From an uncultured Oscillibacter sp. (GTDB taxonomy: Bacteria > Bacillota > Clostridia > Oscillospirales > Oscillospiraceae): a stretch of 64,000 nucleotides of DNA. Position numbers and translations under genes: made by a program. Numbering within the stretch: the stretch's first letter is position 1; each line of letters opens with the position of its first letter. Below are positions 33,143 to 41,335 of the stretch, piece by piece. The DNA lies in assembly GCA_910587705.1 (NCBI GenBank), contig CAJUMX010000004.1, forward strand, positions 124,001-188,000. The letters run 5' to 3'. The notes under the pieces were generated by a model. That model made no database searches, was not told where the DNA came from, and worked only from the letters and a program-made list of their open reading frames with translations.

Positions 33143-34357
33143 ATGACGGATTTACTGCGGGACGGCCTGTCCCAGCACGCGGTGCAAAAGACCCCCCTGA
33201 CCCGGAAGCTGACCGTGGACGGCGCGACCGAGGCCTATCCGGTGTACCGGATCAAGCTGGACAGACTCTACTACAACGACCAGAACGACCGCATCGCCAC
33301 CTGGATCAGCCAGTACCGTACTCAGCACGGCGGACGGGCCCCGGAACCGGCGGATCGGGAGGCGTACAACCAGATCATCGAGGGCTTCCTTGTGGAGAGC
33401 AACCCCGACGCCATCCGCAAAACCAAGGCCAACATCAAGCTGGTGGACCAGCGGGAGCCGGGCGTGGTCCTGAACGACGGGCGGATCATCGACGGAAACC
33501 GGCGCTTCACCTGCCTGCGCCAGCTCTCCGCCGAGGACACGAAATTCGGCTGGTTCGAGGCCGTGATTCTGGACCGAAGCATTGAGAACAGCGCCAAGCA
33601 GATCAAGCTCCTGGAGCTCTCCATCCAGCACGGCGAGGAGGGCAAGGTGGACTACGACCCCATTGACCGGCTGGTGGGTGTGTATCACGACATTCTCGAA
33701 ACCGGGCTGTTGACCCCGGAGGAGTACGCGAGAAGCACCAATGAGGGCGTCAGCGACGTGAAAAAACGGATGGAGCTGGCAGAGCTGATGGTGGAGCTTC
33801 TGGAGTTCATCAACGCGCCGGGGCAGTTCCACATCGCCCGGGATTTGAAGCTCTACTATCCCCTGGAGGAGCTCCAGAAGCTCCTCAAAAAGTGCCGGAC
33901 GGAGAACGAGAAGGAGGACCTGAAAAACAGCGTCTTTGTCAACATCCTTCTGCGGCCCTCCGGGGATATGACCCGCTTCATCCGGGGCTTTAAGAACATC
34001 ATGGGCGGCGAACAGCAGGAGGACTTCCTGGAGGAACAGCAGGAGATCGCCGCCGAAGTCATCGCTATTCTCCCCTCTCCCCAGGAGATGAGCACCCAGG
34101 CCATCCGGGACCGGGTCCGGACACGGGAGGACCTGAGCGGCGCCCTGGAGCGGTCCATGGACAAATACCTGCTCCGAACCCGCAAGACGGAGACCCGGAA
34201 CCGCCCCATCCTTCTGGCGGAGAAGGCCACCGGATTCCTGGAGAGCATCGACGTAAACATCCTCCCCCGGCTGGGGGACAGCGAGCTTCAGCGCCTGCGG
34301 CGGCAGTTGGACCTGCTGGAAAAGGCAGCAGACGAGATTCGGCGAAACCTGCCTTGA
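33143..34357 (+). CDS. ParB/sulfiredoxin-fold protein
   Basis: The N-terminal part holds a ParB-like domain: the segment GVVLNDGRIIDGNRRFTCLR (residues 107-126) corresponds to the family's phosphate-binding DGxxR box, here DGNRR (117-121). The remainder (about 200-404) is helical with an acidic Gln/Glu-rich part and no recognisable HTH. The start ATG 33143 follows GGAGGAAATTT, 2 nt after the previous stop, so it is in one operon with the alpha-CTD/sigma protein. Length is 404 aa. It is not a chromosome-segregation ParB by context: there is no ParA. It may be a CTP-dependent DNA clamp or a nuclease. Confidence 0.78.
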   Translation: MTDLLRDGLSQHAVQKTPLTRKLTVDGATEAYPVYRIKLDRLYYNDQNDRIATWISQYRTQHGGRAPEPADREAYNQIIEGFLVESNPDAIRKTKANIKLVDQREPGVVLNDGRIIDGNRRFTCLRQLSAEDTKFGWFEAVILDRSIENSAKQIKLLELSIQHGEEGKVDYDPIDRLVGVYHDILETGLLTPEEYARSTNEGVSDVKKRMELAELMVELLEFINAPGQFHIARDLKLYYPLEELQKLLKKCRTENEKEDLKNSVFVNILLRPSGDMTRFIRGFKNIMGGEQQEDFLEEQQEIAAEVIAILPSPQEMSTQAIRDRVRTREDLSGALERSMDKYLLRTRKTETRNRPILLAEKATGFLESIDVNILPRLGDSELQRLRRQLDLLEKAADEIRRNLP

Positions 34358-34449
34358 ATAGGCCTCCGGCCCGTTCCGGCAGGTGCCGTGTGCGCAAATT
34401 AGGGTATGGCGTTCCGCTTTGCCCGATTCCCTAAAAAGGAGGTTCCCCC

Positions 34450-36324
34450 GTGGCCGAATGGCTCTTAGACTATGACGGTGCCGCCCTGACCCTCCGTCTC
34501 CCGGAGGGCGAGGCGGAGGCCCTGCCCTACAGCGCCTTTTATAAGCTCTCCCTCCGCCGCTATATCGCAAGGCGGGAGGGGGGCCTCTTCACCGGCAAGA
34601 GCGCCCTGACCTACCTGGATTTTCAGCGCGTCATCGCCCTGTGTGAAAAGGAATGCGTCCAGCGGGGCGGAGCCCTCACGGTCTCCCCCGCCCTGGCGGA
34701 CTATATCCAGGACCGGGGCAGCTACCTGGCGCAGCGGTTCCGTCTGGGTGTGGAGATCAAAAACCGGGAGGAAAAGCTCCTCCCCCGCTTCCGGGAATAC
34801 CAGTCCATCGTAAACGCGGCCATGGCCCGGCCCCTGCGGGAGCGGCAGATGTGGGATTCCTTTTTCCTTTGCGCCATGAAACGCGCCGCCAACTTCTCCG
34901 TCCCCGGTTCCGGCAAGACCGCCTCCGTGCTGGGGGTCTACGCCTGCCTGAAAAGCCGGGGGCTCATCAAGCGGCTAGTGGTGGTCTGCCCCAAGAACGC
35001 CTTTGGCTCCTGGATGGAGGAGTTTGTCCAGTGCTTCGCCGGGCGGGAGGAACTGCGGGTCCTAAACCTCCACGGCCCCGGATTGACCACGGCGGCAGAG
35101 CGGCGGGCGGCGCTGCGGTACGACGCGGGGAACGTGAATCTGATCCTGGTGAACTATGAGTCGGCTGGAGGCGTACTGGAGGACCTGCTCCCCCTGGTCT
35201 GTTCTCAGTCCCTGCTGGTCTTCGACGAGGTCCACAAGGTCAAAAAGGTAGGCGGGGAGTACGCCTCCGCCGCCCTAGCCCTGGCGGAGCAGTCCGTGTA
35301 CCTCACCGCCCTCACCGGAACGCCGGTCCCCAATTCCTACCAGGACCTCTATAATCTGCTGCACATCCTGTTCCCCAACGAATACGACGAATTCTTCGGC
35401 TTTTCCGACGTGCTCCTCGGTCATCCCACCCCGACGGAGATGGAGACGATCAACAACCGGCTCCAGCCCTTCTTCTGCCGGACTACCAAGGAGCAGCTGG
35501 AGGTTCCCCCGGCCCTGCCGGACAAGATTCTCACCTGCCCCGCCGGCGGGGAGGAAAACCGGCTTTTGGAGCTGCTGGTTCAACAATACCGGAGAAACAA
35601 GCTGGCTTTGTTTTTGCGGATTCTCCAGCTGGAAAGCAATCCCCGGCTTCTGCTCCAAAAGCTGGATATCCGGGAGTTCCGGTATCTGCTGGACGACGCC
35701 GCCCCCGGAGGGGAAATCGATTTTGCCGACTACAGTCAGGAGGCCCGGCGGCTGATCGAAGCCTGTCCCCCCTCCACAAAGCTCCGCCGCTGTGTTCAGC
35801 TGACGGGGGAGCTGGTCAAAGAGGGGAAGCCAGTGATCCTCTGGTGCGTCTTTTTGGACTCCATCCACACCCTCTCCGAGGCCCTGGAGGCCCGGGGCGT
35901 CTCCACCCGCTGTATTTACGGCGCGGTGCCGCTGGAGGAGCGGCAGGACATCCTGCGGGATTTCAAAGCAGGACGGTTCCAGGTGCTGCTGACCAATCCC
36001 CACACCCTGGCGGAATCTGTGTCCCTGCATAGCGTCTGTCACGACGCCGTCTATTTTGAGTACAGCTACAATCTGGTCCATCTGCTCCAGTCTAAGGACC
36101 GCATTCACCGCCTGGGGCTGCCTAAGGGGCAGTATACCCAGTATGTTTTCCTCCAGACGGAATACCTGACGGAGAACGGTCCCTGGTCCATGGAAGGCGT
36201 TGTCTACCAGCGGCTCCGGCAAAAGGAGCGGACCATGCTGGAGGCCATCGGGCAGCGGACACTGGAGGTGCTGCCCACCAGTGAGGAGGACCTGGAGATG
36301 ATTTTCAAGCCGTTGCTCCAATGA
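34450..36324 (+). CDS. SNF2-family DEAD/H-box helicase-like ATPase
   Basis: This superfamily-2 ATPase of the Swi2/Snf2 type moves along double-stranded DNA. Walker A is SVPGSGKT (150-157), Walker B is DEVH (259-262), motif III is LTGTPVPNS and motif VI is QSKDRIHRLGL. The N-terminal 115 residues form an extra domain of unknown type. The start is GTG 34450 with AAGGAGG eight bases upstream. It lies 92 nt after the ParB-like gene, on the same strand, and is the last gene of the operon. SNF2 ATPases in accessory clusters often serve phage defence (for example DISARM); here that is only a hypothesis. Confidence 0.88.
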   Translation: MAEWLLDYDGAALTLRLPEGEAEALPYSAFYKLSLRRYIARREGGLFTGKSALTYLDFQRVIALCEKECVQRGGALTVSPALADYIQDRGSYLAQRFRLGVEIKNREEKLLPRFREYQSIVNAAMARPLRERQMWDSFFLCAMKRAANFSVPGSGKTASVLGVYACLKSRGLIKRLVVVCPKNAFGSWMEEFVQCFAGREELRVLNLHGPGLTTAAERRAALRYDAGNVNLILVNYESAGGVLEDLLPLVCSQSLLVFDEVHKVKKVGGEYASAALALAEQSVYLTALTGTPVPNSYQDLYNLLHILFPNEYDEFFGFSDVLLGHPTPTEMETINNRLQPFFCRTTKEQLEVPPALPDKILTCPAGGEENRLLELLVQQYRRNKLALFLRILQLESNPRLLLQKLDIREFRYLLDDAAPGGEIDFADYSQEARRLIEACPPSTKLRRCVQLTGELVKEGKPVILWCVFLDSIHTLSEALEARGVSTRCIYGAVPLEERQDILRDFKAGRFQVLLTNPHTLAESVSLHSVCHDAVYFEYSYNLVHLLQSKDRIHRLGLPKGQYTQYVFLQTEYLTENGPWSMEGVVYQRLRQKERTMLEAIGQRTLEVLPTSEEDLEMIFKPLLQ

Positions 36325-36506
36325 GCACAGCCGCTTGATCGGGAAGTGCCGCAAATTCGCGGTCCTTTGTTCTTTAGTACCGTATCCAAGTACACATTTT
36401 GTTCGAAATTTTATCTTACTTCCATAATCCTCCTAATAAGTCTACAGTAATGCATCTCCATGAACACACTTCGCAATTTCCGCAAATTACGAAAACCCGC
36501 ATAAAT

Positions 36507-36561
36507 AACTTCCACTATTAAGCGGCAGCTGGTATCCCTTAGCCGCTTAATAGTGGAAGTT
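36507..36561. terminator. Very long perfect hairpin in the 301-bp convergent gap
   Basis: A 20-bp perfect inverted repeat (36507-36526 with 36542-36561) has a 15-nt loop and lies between the convergent SNF2 and NTF2-like genes. T-runs are short on both sides. It may be a bidirectional terminator or the ends of a tiny mobile element. The rest of the gap (36325-36625) is AT-rich and I see nothing in it. Confidence 0.6.
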
Positions 36562-36625
36562 TCAATTTAACCGAATAATTCTTCTCTCACGAGAGATTTT
36601 TCATATCGTTTTATGCTCCGGCGGT

Positions 36626-36982
36626 TCATTCCAGAGGGAGGCCGTGCTGCTTCAAAAAGGAGAGCTTGTCCCAGTAGCCCCGCTGGAAGAGAATCTTCCC
36701 ATCCGTCACCTGGAAAAAGCCGCAGCCCCGCAGTCCCAGCGGGTCCCGCCACTCCAAAATTGCCCACTGGCCGTCCTCAAACAGGTTCTCCACAATGCAG
36801 ACCATTTCCGCTGCGGAAAACTCTGCGGAAAACATGTCCCGAATGGCCGCAATTCCAACCACCGGCTCATTGGCCACCTGATGGTTCACCGCCGTATCGT
36901 GATACAACCCAACCAGGGCATCCACGTCGGCGCGGTTGAATGCGTCCACCCATTTTTCTACCACTTCTTTTGGCCTCAGCAT
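36626..36982 (-). CDS. NTF2-like (SnoaL-type) protein
   Basis: This 118-aa protein has the cone-shaped NTF2/SnoaL fold. The N-terminal helix VEKWVDAFNRADVDALVGLYHDTA is the typical start, followed by the VGIAAIRDMF segment and beta strands with AILEWRDP and YWDKLSFLKQHG at the end. Such proteins act as small hydrolases/isomerases or ligand-binding domains; catalytic residues cannot be assigned. GGAGG precedes ATG 36982. It starts 34 nt after sufB on the same strand and could be transcribed with it, but a functional link is not evident. Confidence 0.75.
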   Translation of the reverse strand: MLRPKEVVEKWVDAFNRADVDALVGLYHDTAVNHQVANEPVVGIAAIRDMFSAEFSAAEMVCIVENLFEDGQWAILEWRDPLGLRGCGFFQVTDGKILFQRGYWDKLSFLKQHGLPLE

Positions 36983-37016
36983 CGTTCGAACCTCCGTTTC
37001 ACCTGGATATGCGCCC

Positions 37017-37940
37017 TTAGGCCAGGAAGCCCTTGAGGATGCAGTCCTCGGCCTCCTCCTCGGTAAGGCCCAGGGTCTCCAGCTTCAAAAGCTGGTCCCC
37101 GGCAATCTTGCCGATGGCCGCCTCGTGGACCAGCTGGGCCTCGGTACAGTTGGCGGTGATGGCGGGGATGGACTTGATTTTAGCCGTCCCCATGATGATG
37201 GAATCGCACTGGACATGGCCGAAGCACTGGGCATTGCCCACCATCCGGGGATAGAACACCTGCTCCGATCGGTCCTGCGCCACGGAGCGGGAAATCACCC
37301 GGCCCTTGGAATCCTCGCCGTCCAGAATGATCTCCATGTCGCTCTCCGCTGTCTGGTCTCCGTGGGTCAGCAGCCGCTCCGTAACCACAGCCTCGGCGCC
37401 CTTGCCGCAGACAATTTTCGTGGAGCGCTTGGTGGAATCGATGCCCCGGATCTGCACGGTCTCCATCTGGATGGAGGCCCCCTCCTCCAGGTAGACCACC
37501 GTCTGGGGGTTCATGATCCGGCCTCCGGTCCCGTCCCCCTCGCCGTAGTGCTTCTCGGTGTAGCGGACCCGGGCGCCCTTGCCCACGTAGAAGGTATGGA
37601 TGCCGTCGTGGCGGGACTCCTCCTGGCCGCAGTTGTGAATGCCGCAGCCCGCCACAATGTCTACGTCGCAGCCCTCGCCGATGAAGAAGTCGTTATAGAC
37701 CATCTCCCGGAGGCCGGACTTTGTGATGATGACGGGAATATAGCAGGTCTCCCCCACGGTGCCGGGCTTGACCCGGATGTCGATGCCGGGCTTGTCCTCC
37801 TTCGAGGTAATTTCAATGTGCTCCGTGGACTGGCGGCCGTCGCAGCCGGAGTCCTTACGGATGTTGAAGGCCCCCACGGGCTTGCCGATGAGGTCCGCGA
37901 TCTTTTCCAGTAAGCCGCGATCGATCTCGGTATCCATCAT
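37017..37940 (-). CDS. sufB: SufB/SufD-family Fe-S cluster scaffold
   Basis: This protein forms the beta-helix scaffold core on which iron-sulfur clusters are built, together with the ATPase SufC. The 307-aa length is far shorter than SufB of aerobes (about 480 aa). It fits the minimal two-gene SUF/SMS type of anaerobes and archaea, which lacks SufS, SufU and SufE. The motif block GNAQCFGHVQCDSIIM near residues 235-250 corresponds to the conserved Cys-containing core, and EAAIGKIAGDQLLKLETLGLTEEEAE is the usual C-terminal end. It overlaps sufC by one base. Confidence 0.9.
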   Translation of the reverse strand: MMDTEIDRGLLEKIADLIGKPVGAFNIRKDSGCDGRQSTEHIEITSKEDKPGIDIRVKPGTVGETCYIPVIITKSGLREMVYNDFFIGEGCDVDIVAGCGIHNCGQEESRHDGIHTFYVGKGARVRYTEKHYGEGDGTGGRIMNPQTVVYLEEGASIQMETVQIRGIDSTKRSTKIVCGKGAEAVVTERLLTHGDQTAESDMEIILDGEDSKGRVISRSVAQDRSEQVFYPRMVGNAQCFGHVQCDSIIMGTAKIKSIPAITANCTEAQLVHEAAIGKIAGDQLLKLETLGLTEEEAEDCILKGFLA

Positions 37941-38677
37941 TACGCCATCGCCTCCTTTGTCAGTACCGGGCAGGCGCCCAGGGTGTCCGCCAGAATTTGG
38001 GGCAGAATCTCCGCCGGGGTTCCCCGGTGACGGAGCTGCCCATCCCCCACCACGATGACCTCATCCGCCAGGGAGATAATGCGCTCCTGGTGGGAAATGA
38101 TAATCATAGTGGCCCCTCCGGCGGTGTGGAGCTGCTCGAAGGTCTCCGTCAGCCGGGCGAAGGACCACAGGTCGATACCCGCCTCCGGCTCGTCGAAAAT
38201 CATAAGCTTCGCGTTTCTCGCCAGGATGGAGGCGATTTCAATGCGCTTCACCTCGCCGCCGGAGAGGGAGGCGTCCACCTCCCGGCCCAGGTAGTCGTTG
38301 GCGCACAGGCCCACCCGGGTGAGGTACTGGCAGCAGCGGTCCTTGGAGAGCGTCTCGTCTCCGCTGGCCAGGGTCAGCAAATCCCGGACCGTCAGCCCCT
38401 TGAACCGGGGGGGCTGCTGGAAGCCGTAGCTGATGCCCAGCTTCGCCCGCTCGGTGATGCCCAGGTCCGTGACGTCCTGCCCGTTCCAGAGTATCTGCCC
38501 GGCGGTGGGCTTCACCAGACCCATGATGCTTTTCGCCAGGGTGGTTTTTCCGCCGCCGTTGGGGCCGGTAAAGACCACCAGCTGCCCGTCCCCGACGGTG
38601 AGGGAGATATCGTTCAAAATGCCCAGCTCCCCGCCGTCCTCGTGAACGGCGTAGCTGAGGTGTTTCAGTTCCAGCAT
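37940..38677 (-). CDS. sufC: Fe-S assembly ATPase SufC
   Basis: This ABC-type ATPase drives conformational change of the SufB scaffold; it is cytoplasmic, not a transporter. Walker A is GPNGGGKTT (about residues 38-46), the signature is LSGGEVKR, Walker B is LMIFDEPEAGID and the switch His is in IIISHQ. At 245 aa it has the SufC length. The start is ATG 38677 with AAAGGAGG. It is the first gene of the operon sufC-sufB-NTF2-like, with a sigma-A promoter and a palindrome. Confidence 0.92.
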   Translation of the reverse strand: MLELKHLSYAVHEDGGELGILNDISLTVGDGQLVVFTGPNGGGKTTLAKSIMGLVKPTAGQILWNGQDVTDLGITERAKLGISYGFQQPPRFKGLTVRDLLTLASGDETLSKDRCCQYLTRVGLCANDYLGREVDASLSGGEVKRIEIASILARNAKLMIFDEPEAGIDLWSFARLTETFEQLHTAGGATMIIISHQERIISLADEVIVVGDGQLRHRGTPAEILPQILADTLGACPVLTKEAMA

Positions 38678-38696
38678 GGGGGAATCCTCCTTTGCT

Positions 38697-38741
38697 TGCT
38701 GTGTCAGACAGCATTCTACCAGATATAACGGGAGAATGCAA
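38697..38741 (-). promoter_or_regulatory. suf promoter with overlapping palindrome
   Basis: On the minus strand TTGCAT (38741-38736) and TAGAAT (38718-38713) have a 17-bp spacer. TGCTGT-N5-ACAGCA (38697-38713) is a perfect inverted repeat touching the -10 and covering the start site. A repressor such as an Rrf2-type regulator could bind there; none is encoded nearby. Confidence 0.7.
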
Positions 38742-38861
38742 CGAATGCCTTGGGTTTTCTTCTACATTTTACCCAAAAGGGCCCTTCTTATCTGTTGCAG
38801 GCGCAACAGGAACCATTTTTTTACCCTTTGCATAGACTGGGAGGAAAAGGAGGGACCTCTC

Positions 38862-39539
38862 ATGGAACATATGCCCCAAACACCGGAAGTTTACGATTTT
38901 CGACAGTATGACCGCATCTGGCAGCGGGTCGCCCCCAACCTGGAGCCCTACCCCGGCATGGCGGCCCAGCCGGCGACCTCCGCCCGGTCCGAGGCTTCCG
39001 CGATTCCCGCCGCCCCGGCCCTTCCCGTCCTCCCCGCCGCGCCGGAGTCCCCCGCCGTCCCCGTTCCCGCGGGCCCCGACGCCTCGCTTCCCGGCGCGGA
39101 GCAGAATCCCTGCTGCATGGGCACCGAGGCGGAGGAGATGCTGGAGGTCATCACCGGCTACATCGAGGCGGCCCTGTCGGACCGGCGCTATCTGCTGGCC
39201 CTGACCCGCCAGGCCCCCTCCTGGGCCCGGAAGCCCCTGCGGGACATGGCGGCGGACCTCCAGGACCAGGCCCGGCGGCTGATGGCGGCCCACTACCTCA
39301 TCACCGGTCGGCGCTACCGCCCCAGCGTCAGCGCGGAGCGCATCTACGTGGGCCGCTGGTGCCCCGCCCTCCGGGAGCGCTATCACGCGGCGGCGTGCAG
39401 CGGCTTCAACTACGCCCGCTCCGCCGAAGACACCATGGACCCCTGTCTGACGAAGCTCTTCGAGGAGATGAGCAAGCAGTCCTACGCCCACGCGGAAACC
39501 CTGATGGGACTGCTGCAAAGAAGCCTGCAAAACGCATGA
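38862..39539 (+). CDS. Ferritin-like four-helix protein with Pro/Ala-rich N-terminus
   Basis: The first 80 residues are a short conserved start (YDFRQYDRIWQRVAP) and a Pro/Ala/Ser-rich linker. The rest looks like a ferritin-like helical bundle: EAEEMLEVITGYIEAALSDRRYLLAL, then DLQDQARRLMAAHYLITGR, then YHAAACSGFNYARSAEDTM, then QSYAHAETLMGLLQ. Possible metal ligands (E and H in each helix) are present, but a complete di-iron set is not certain. AAGGAGGGA precedes ATG 38862. It is divergent from suf, which may suggest a role in iron handling; this is inference. Confidence 0.6.
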   Translation: MEHMPQTPEVYDFRQYDRIWQRVAPNLEPYPGMAAQPATSARSEASAIPAAPALPVLPAAPESPAVPVPAGPDASLPGAEQNPCCMGTEAEEMLEVITGYIEAALSDRRYLLALTRQAPSWARKPLRDMAADLQDQARRLMAAHYLITGRRYRPSVSAERIYVGRWCPALRERYHAAACSGFNYARSAEDTMDPCLTKLFEEMSKQSYAHAETLMGLLQRSLQNA

Positions 39540-39544
39540 GGAAA

Positions 39545-39573
39545 CGGGCCCTCCGCCTATGGCGGAGGGCCCG
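39545..39573. terminator. Bidirectional terminator
   Basis: A perfect 13-bp GC-rich stem (39545-39557 with 39561-39573) has a TAT loop. It is 5 nt after the ferritin-like gene stop and 4 nt before the zinc-ribbon gene stop. Confidence 0.8.
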
Positions 39574-39577
39574 CCGG

Positions 39578-39796
39578 TTATCCCCAGGCCCGCTTGATCT
39601 CGTCCCGTTCGTGTTGATTTTCCACCCAGTTTTCCAGGTATCCGCAGTCATAGCAGACATAGCGGGCCACGGGAATCCGCTTCACCATCAGCGCCCGGGT
39701 GATGCAGATGCTGTTGGCGAGGTAGCGGTGGGCGTCGTCCGGAACCCGGATAACGTCTGTGGAACCGCAGACGGGGCAGCGTTTCGTGTTCTTCAT
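39578..39796 (-). CDS. Small zinc-ribbon protein
   Basis: This 72-aa protein holds one zinc ribbon: CPVCGS near residue 7 and CYDCGY near 48 provide four Cys ligands. Between them is a conserved basic/hydrophobic stretch (VKRIPVARYV). It starts 1-3 nt from the stop of a 29-aa gene on the same strand (TAAATG), so translation is coupled. It is the last gene of the GntR/ABC operon. The function is unknown; DNA, RNA or protein binding is possible. Confidence 0.75.
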   Translation of the reverse strand: MKNTKRCPVCGSTDVIRVPDDAHRYLANSICITRALMVKRIPVARYVCYDCGYLENWVENQHERDEIKRAWG

Positions 39797-39886
39797 TTAT
39801 CCTCGGTCCCTCCACAGCTTCCAGAGCCGGTCCAGCAGCGGCAGCAGCAGGAGAAGCAGCAGCAAATGATTGGGTACATGGGGCAT
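39797..39886 (-). CDS. 29-aa hydrophobic membrane peptide
   Basis: This tiny gene has a strong ribosome-binding site (AAAGGAGG, ATG 39886). Its stop TAA directly precedes the next ATG. The product starts MPHVPNH, has eight leucines in a row, then PLLDRLWKLWRDRG, giving one membrane helix with a basic, Trp-rich end. It sits between the ABC permease gene and the zinc-ribbon gene with no gap to spare. It may be a small subunit of the transporter or a toxin-like peptide; neither is shown. Confidence 0.68.
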   Translation of the reverse strand: MPHVPNHLLLLLLLLPLLDRLWKLWRDRG

Positions 39887-39899
39887 TGCGCGCCTCCTT

Positions 39900-40490
39900 T
39901 CAGTTCACCTGATAGAGCTTTATGGATAGGGGGATGGAAACCGCCGTGGCCGCTGCCGCCGCCACAGGCAGCAGGGCCATCAGGGGAATGGGCAGGCTGG
40001 GGATTTCATCCACCATCTCCGCGAGAGCCCCCACAGATATCGCCACACCGAAAATCAGCACCATAAAAATCATCCTTCCCCGCTCCACGCCGAAGCGCAG
40101 CACCGCCGGTAAGGTGACGTCCAGGCAGATAATTCCCAGGCAAAGGCTCGCCAGCAGGGTGAGAACACTGGGGGCGTTCCCGGAAAAAATCCCCGATACC
40201 GCCTGCAGCGCCAAACAGAACACCCCCGACGCCGCCATGCAGAGCCAGCCCAGCACGTACTTGCTCAGCACGATGTCCCGCCCGGAATAGGGCATCATGG
40301 ACGCCATCTGATTCCAGTGGCTCCTCTCGTCATAGGCCATGGCCGTGTAGGGCAGCATGGAACACCAGACCACCAGGAACACCGTATTGAACGCGCTGTT
40401 CACCACGGACAGCAGCACCAACACCAGGACAAAAATTCTCATTTGCTTCCAGATCACATAAAAATCCTTCTGCACCAGCGCCTTCATCAT
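39900..40490 (-). CDS. ABC-2 type transporter permease
   Basis: This 196-aa membrane protein has about six helices and the ABC-2 pattern (start ALVQKDFYVIWKQMRIFV, then AYDERSHWNQMASMMPYSGRDIVLSKY, a hallmark of this group of permeases). It overlaps the ATPase gene upstream by 4 nt and forms an exporter with it. The GntR-ATPase-permease order is that of YtrA-type operons in Gram-positive bacteria, often induced by cell-wall-active agents. The substrate is unknown. Confidence 0.87.
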   Translation of the reverse strand: MMKALVQKDFYVIWKQMRIFVLVLVLLSVVNSAFNTVFLVVWCSMLPYTAMAYDERSHWNQMASMMPYSGRDIVLSKYVLGWLCMAASGVFCLALQAVSGIFSGNAPSVLTLLASLCLGIICLDVTLPAVLRFGVERGRMIFMVLIFGVAISVGALAEMVDEIPSLPIPLMALLPVAAAAATAVSIPLSIKLYQVN

Positions 40491-41335
40491 TTCGCTCCTT
40501 TCACCATAAAGAGGATGATATCCTCCACCGTCGCCCGCTCCAGCTCCAACCCCGCCGGGACCTCCTCCCGCCGGACCAGGGCCCGGACCCCGCCGTAGCC
40601 GCTGGACTCACGGCCCAGGACGGCCTCCTCCCGGAGGCTTTCCAGCTGCTCCGCCGTCCCGGCGAACACGCCGTAGGACTCCAGCAGCCGGTCCTTCTCG
40701 TCGCAAAAGAGGAGCCGCCCCCTGTGCAGGAAGGCAATGTAATCGCAGAGCTTCTCCAGGTCGCTTAGGATATGGGAGGAGATCAAAATGGAGTGGTCCT
40801 CCTCCCGGGTGAACTCGTTGAAAATCTCCAGCACCTCGTCCCGGACGATGGGGTCCAGGCCGGAGGTGGCCTCGTCCAAAATCAGCAGCTTTGGCTGGTG
40901 GCTCAAGGCCACGGCGATGGCCAGCTTCATCTTCATGCCCCGGGAAAAGTCCTTAAAGGGCTTCTTCCCCGGCAGGTCGAAGCGGCGGAGGTAGCCGTCG
41001 TAGGTCCCCTGGTCCCAGCGCTTGTAGGTCCCCGCCATGACCTTCCCCACCTGGACGGCGGTGAGGGTTTCCGGGTAATAGGCCTCGTCCAAAACGACGC
41101 CCACGTCCTCCTTCACGGCCCGGAACTCCGGGGAGGACACATCCACCCCCAGAACCCTGGCGGTCCCGCCGTCGGGGCGGAGGGCGTTCATCAGCAGGCG
41201 GATGGTGGTGGATTTGCCCGCGCCGTTCTCCCCCACCAGGCCGCAGATGGTGCCGCTGGGCACTGTGAGGTTCAGGTCCTGAATGGCAAACTCTCCGAAG
41301 GACTTGCGGATATGGGACAATTCGATGGCGTTCAT
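40487..41335 (-). CDS. ABC transporter ATP-binding protein
   Basis: This 282-aa ATPase energises the permease downstream. Walker A is GENGAGKST (about residues 35-43); the signature region is KDFSRGMKMKLAIA (unusual S-R-G-M, common in the YtrB/BcrA-type exporters); Walker B is LLILDEATSGLD; the switch His is in LISSHI. It overlaps the GntR gene by 4 nt and the permease gene by 4 nt, so all three are translationally coupled. Confidence 0.92.
   Translation of the reverse strand: MNAIELSHIRKSFGEFAIQDLNLTVPSGTICGLVGENGAGKSTTIRLLMNALRPDGGTARVLGVDVSSPEFRAVKEDVGVVLDEAYYPETLTAVQVGKVMAGTYKRWDQGTYDGYLRRFDLPGKKPFKDFSRGMKMKLAIAVALSHQPKLLILDEATSGLDPIVRDEVLEIFNEFTREEDHSILISSHILSDLEKLCDYIAFLHRGRLLFCDEKDRLLESYGVFAGTAEQLESLREEAVLGRESSGYGGVRALVRREEVPAGLELERATVEDIILFMVKGAK

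Noticed and set aside
33143..34357. Chromosome or plasmid partition locus
   Set aside because: Only a ParB-like domain is present; no ParA, no parS-like palindromes and no replication gene nearby.
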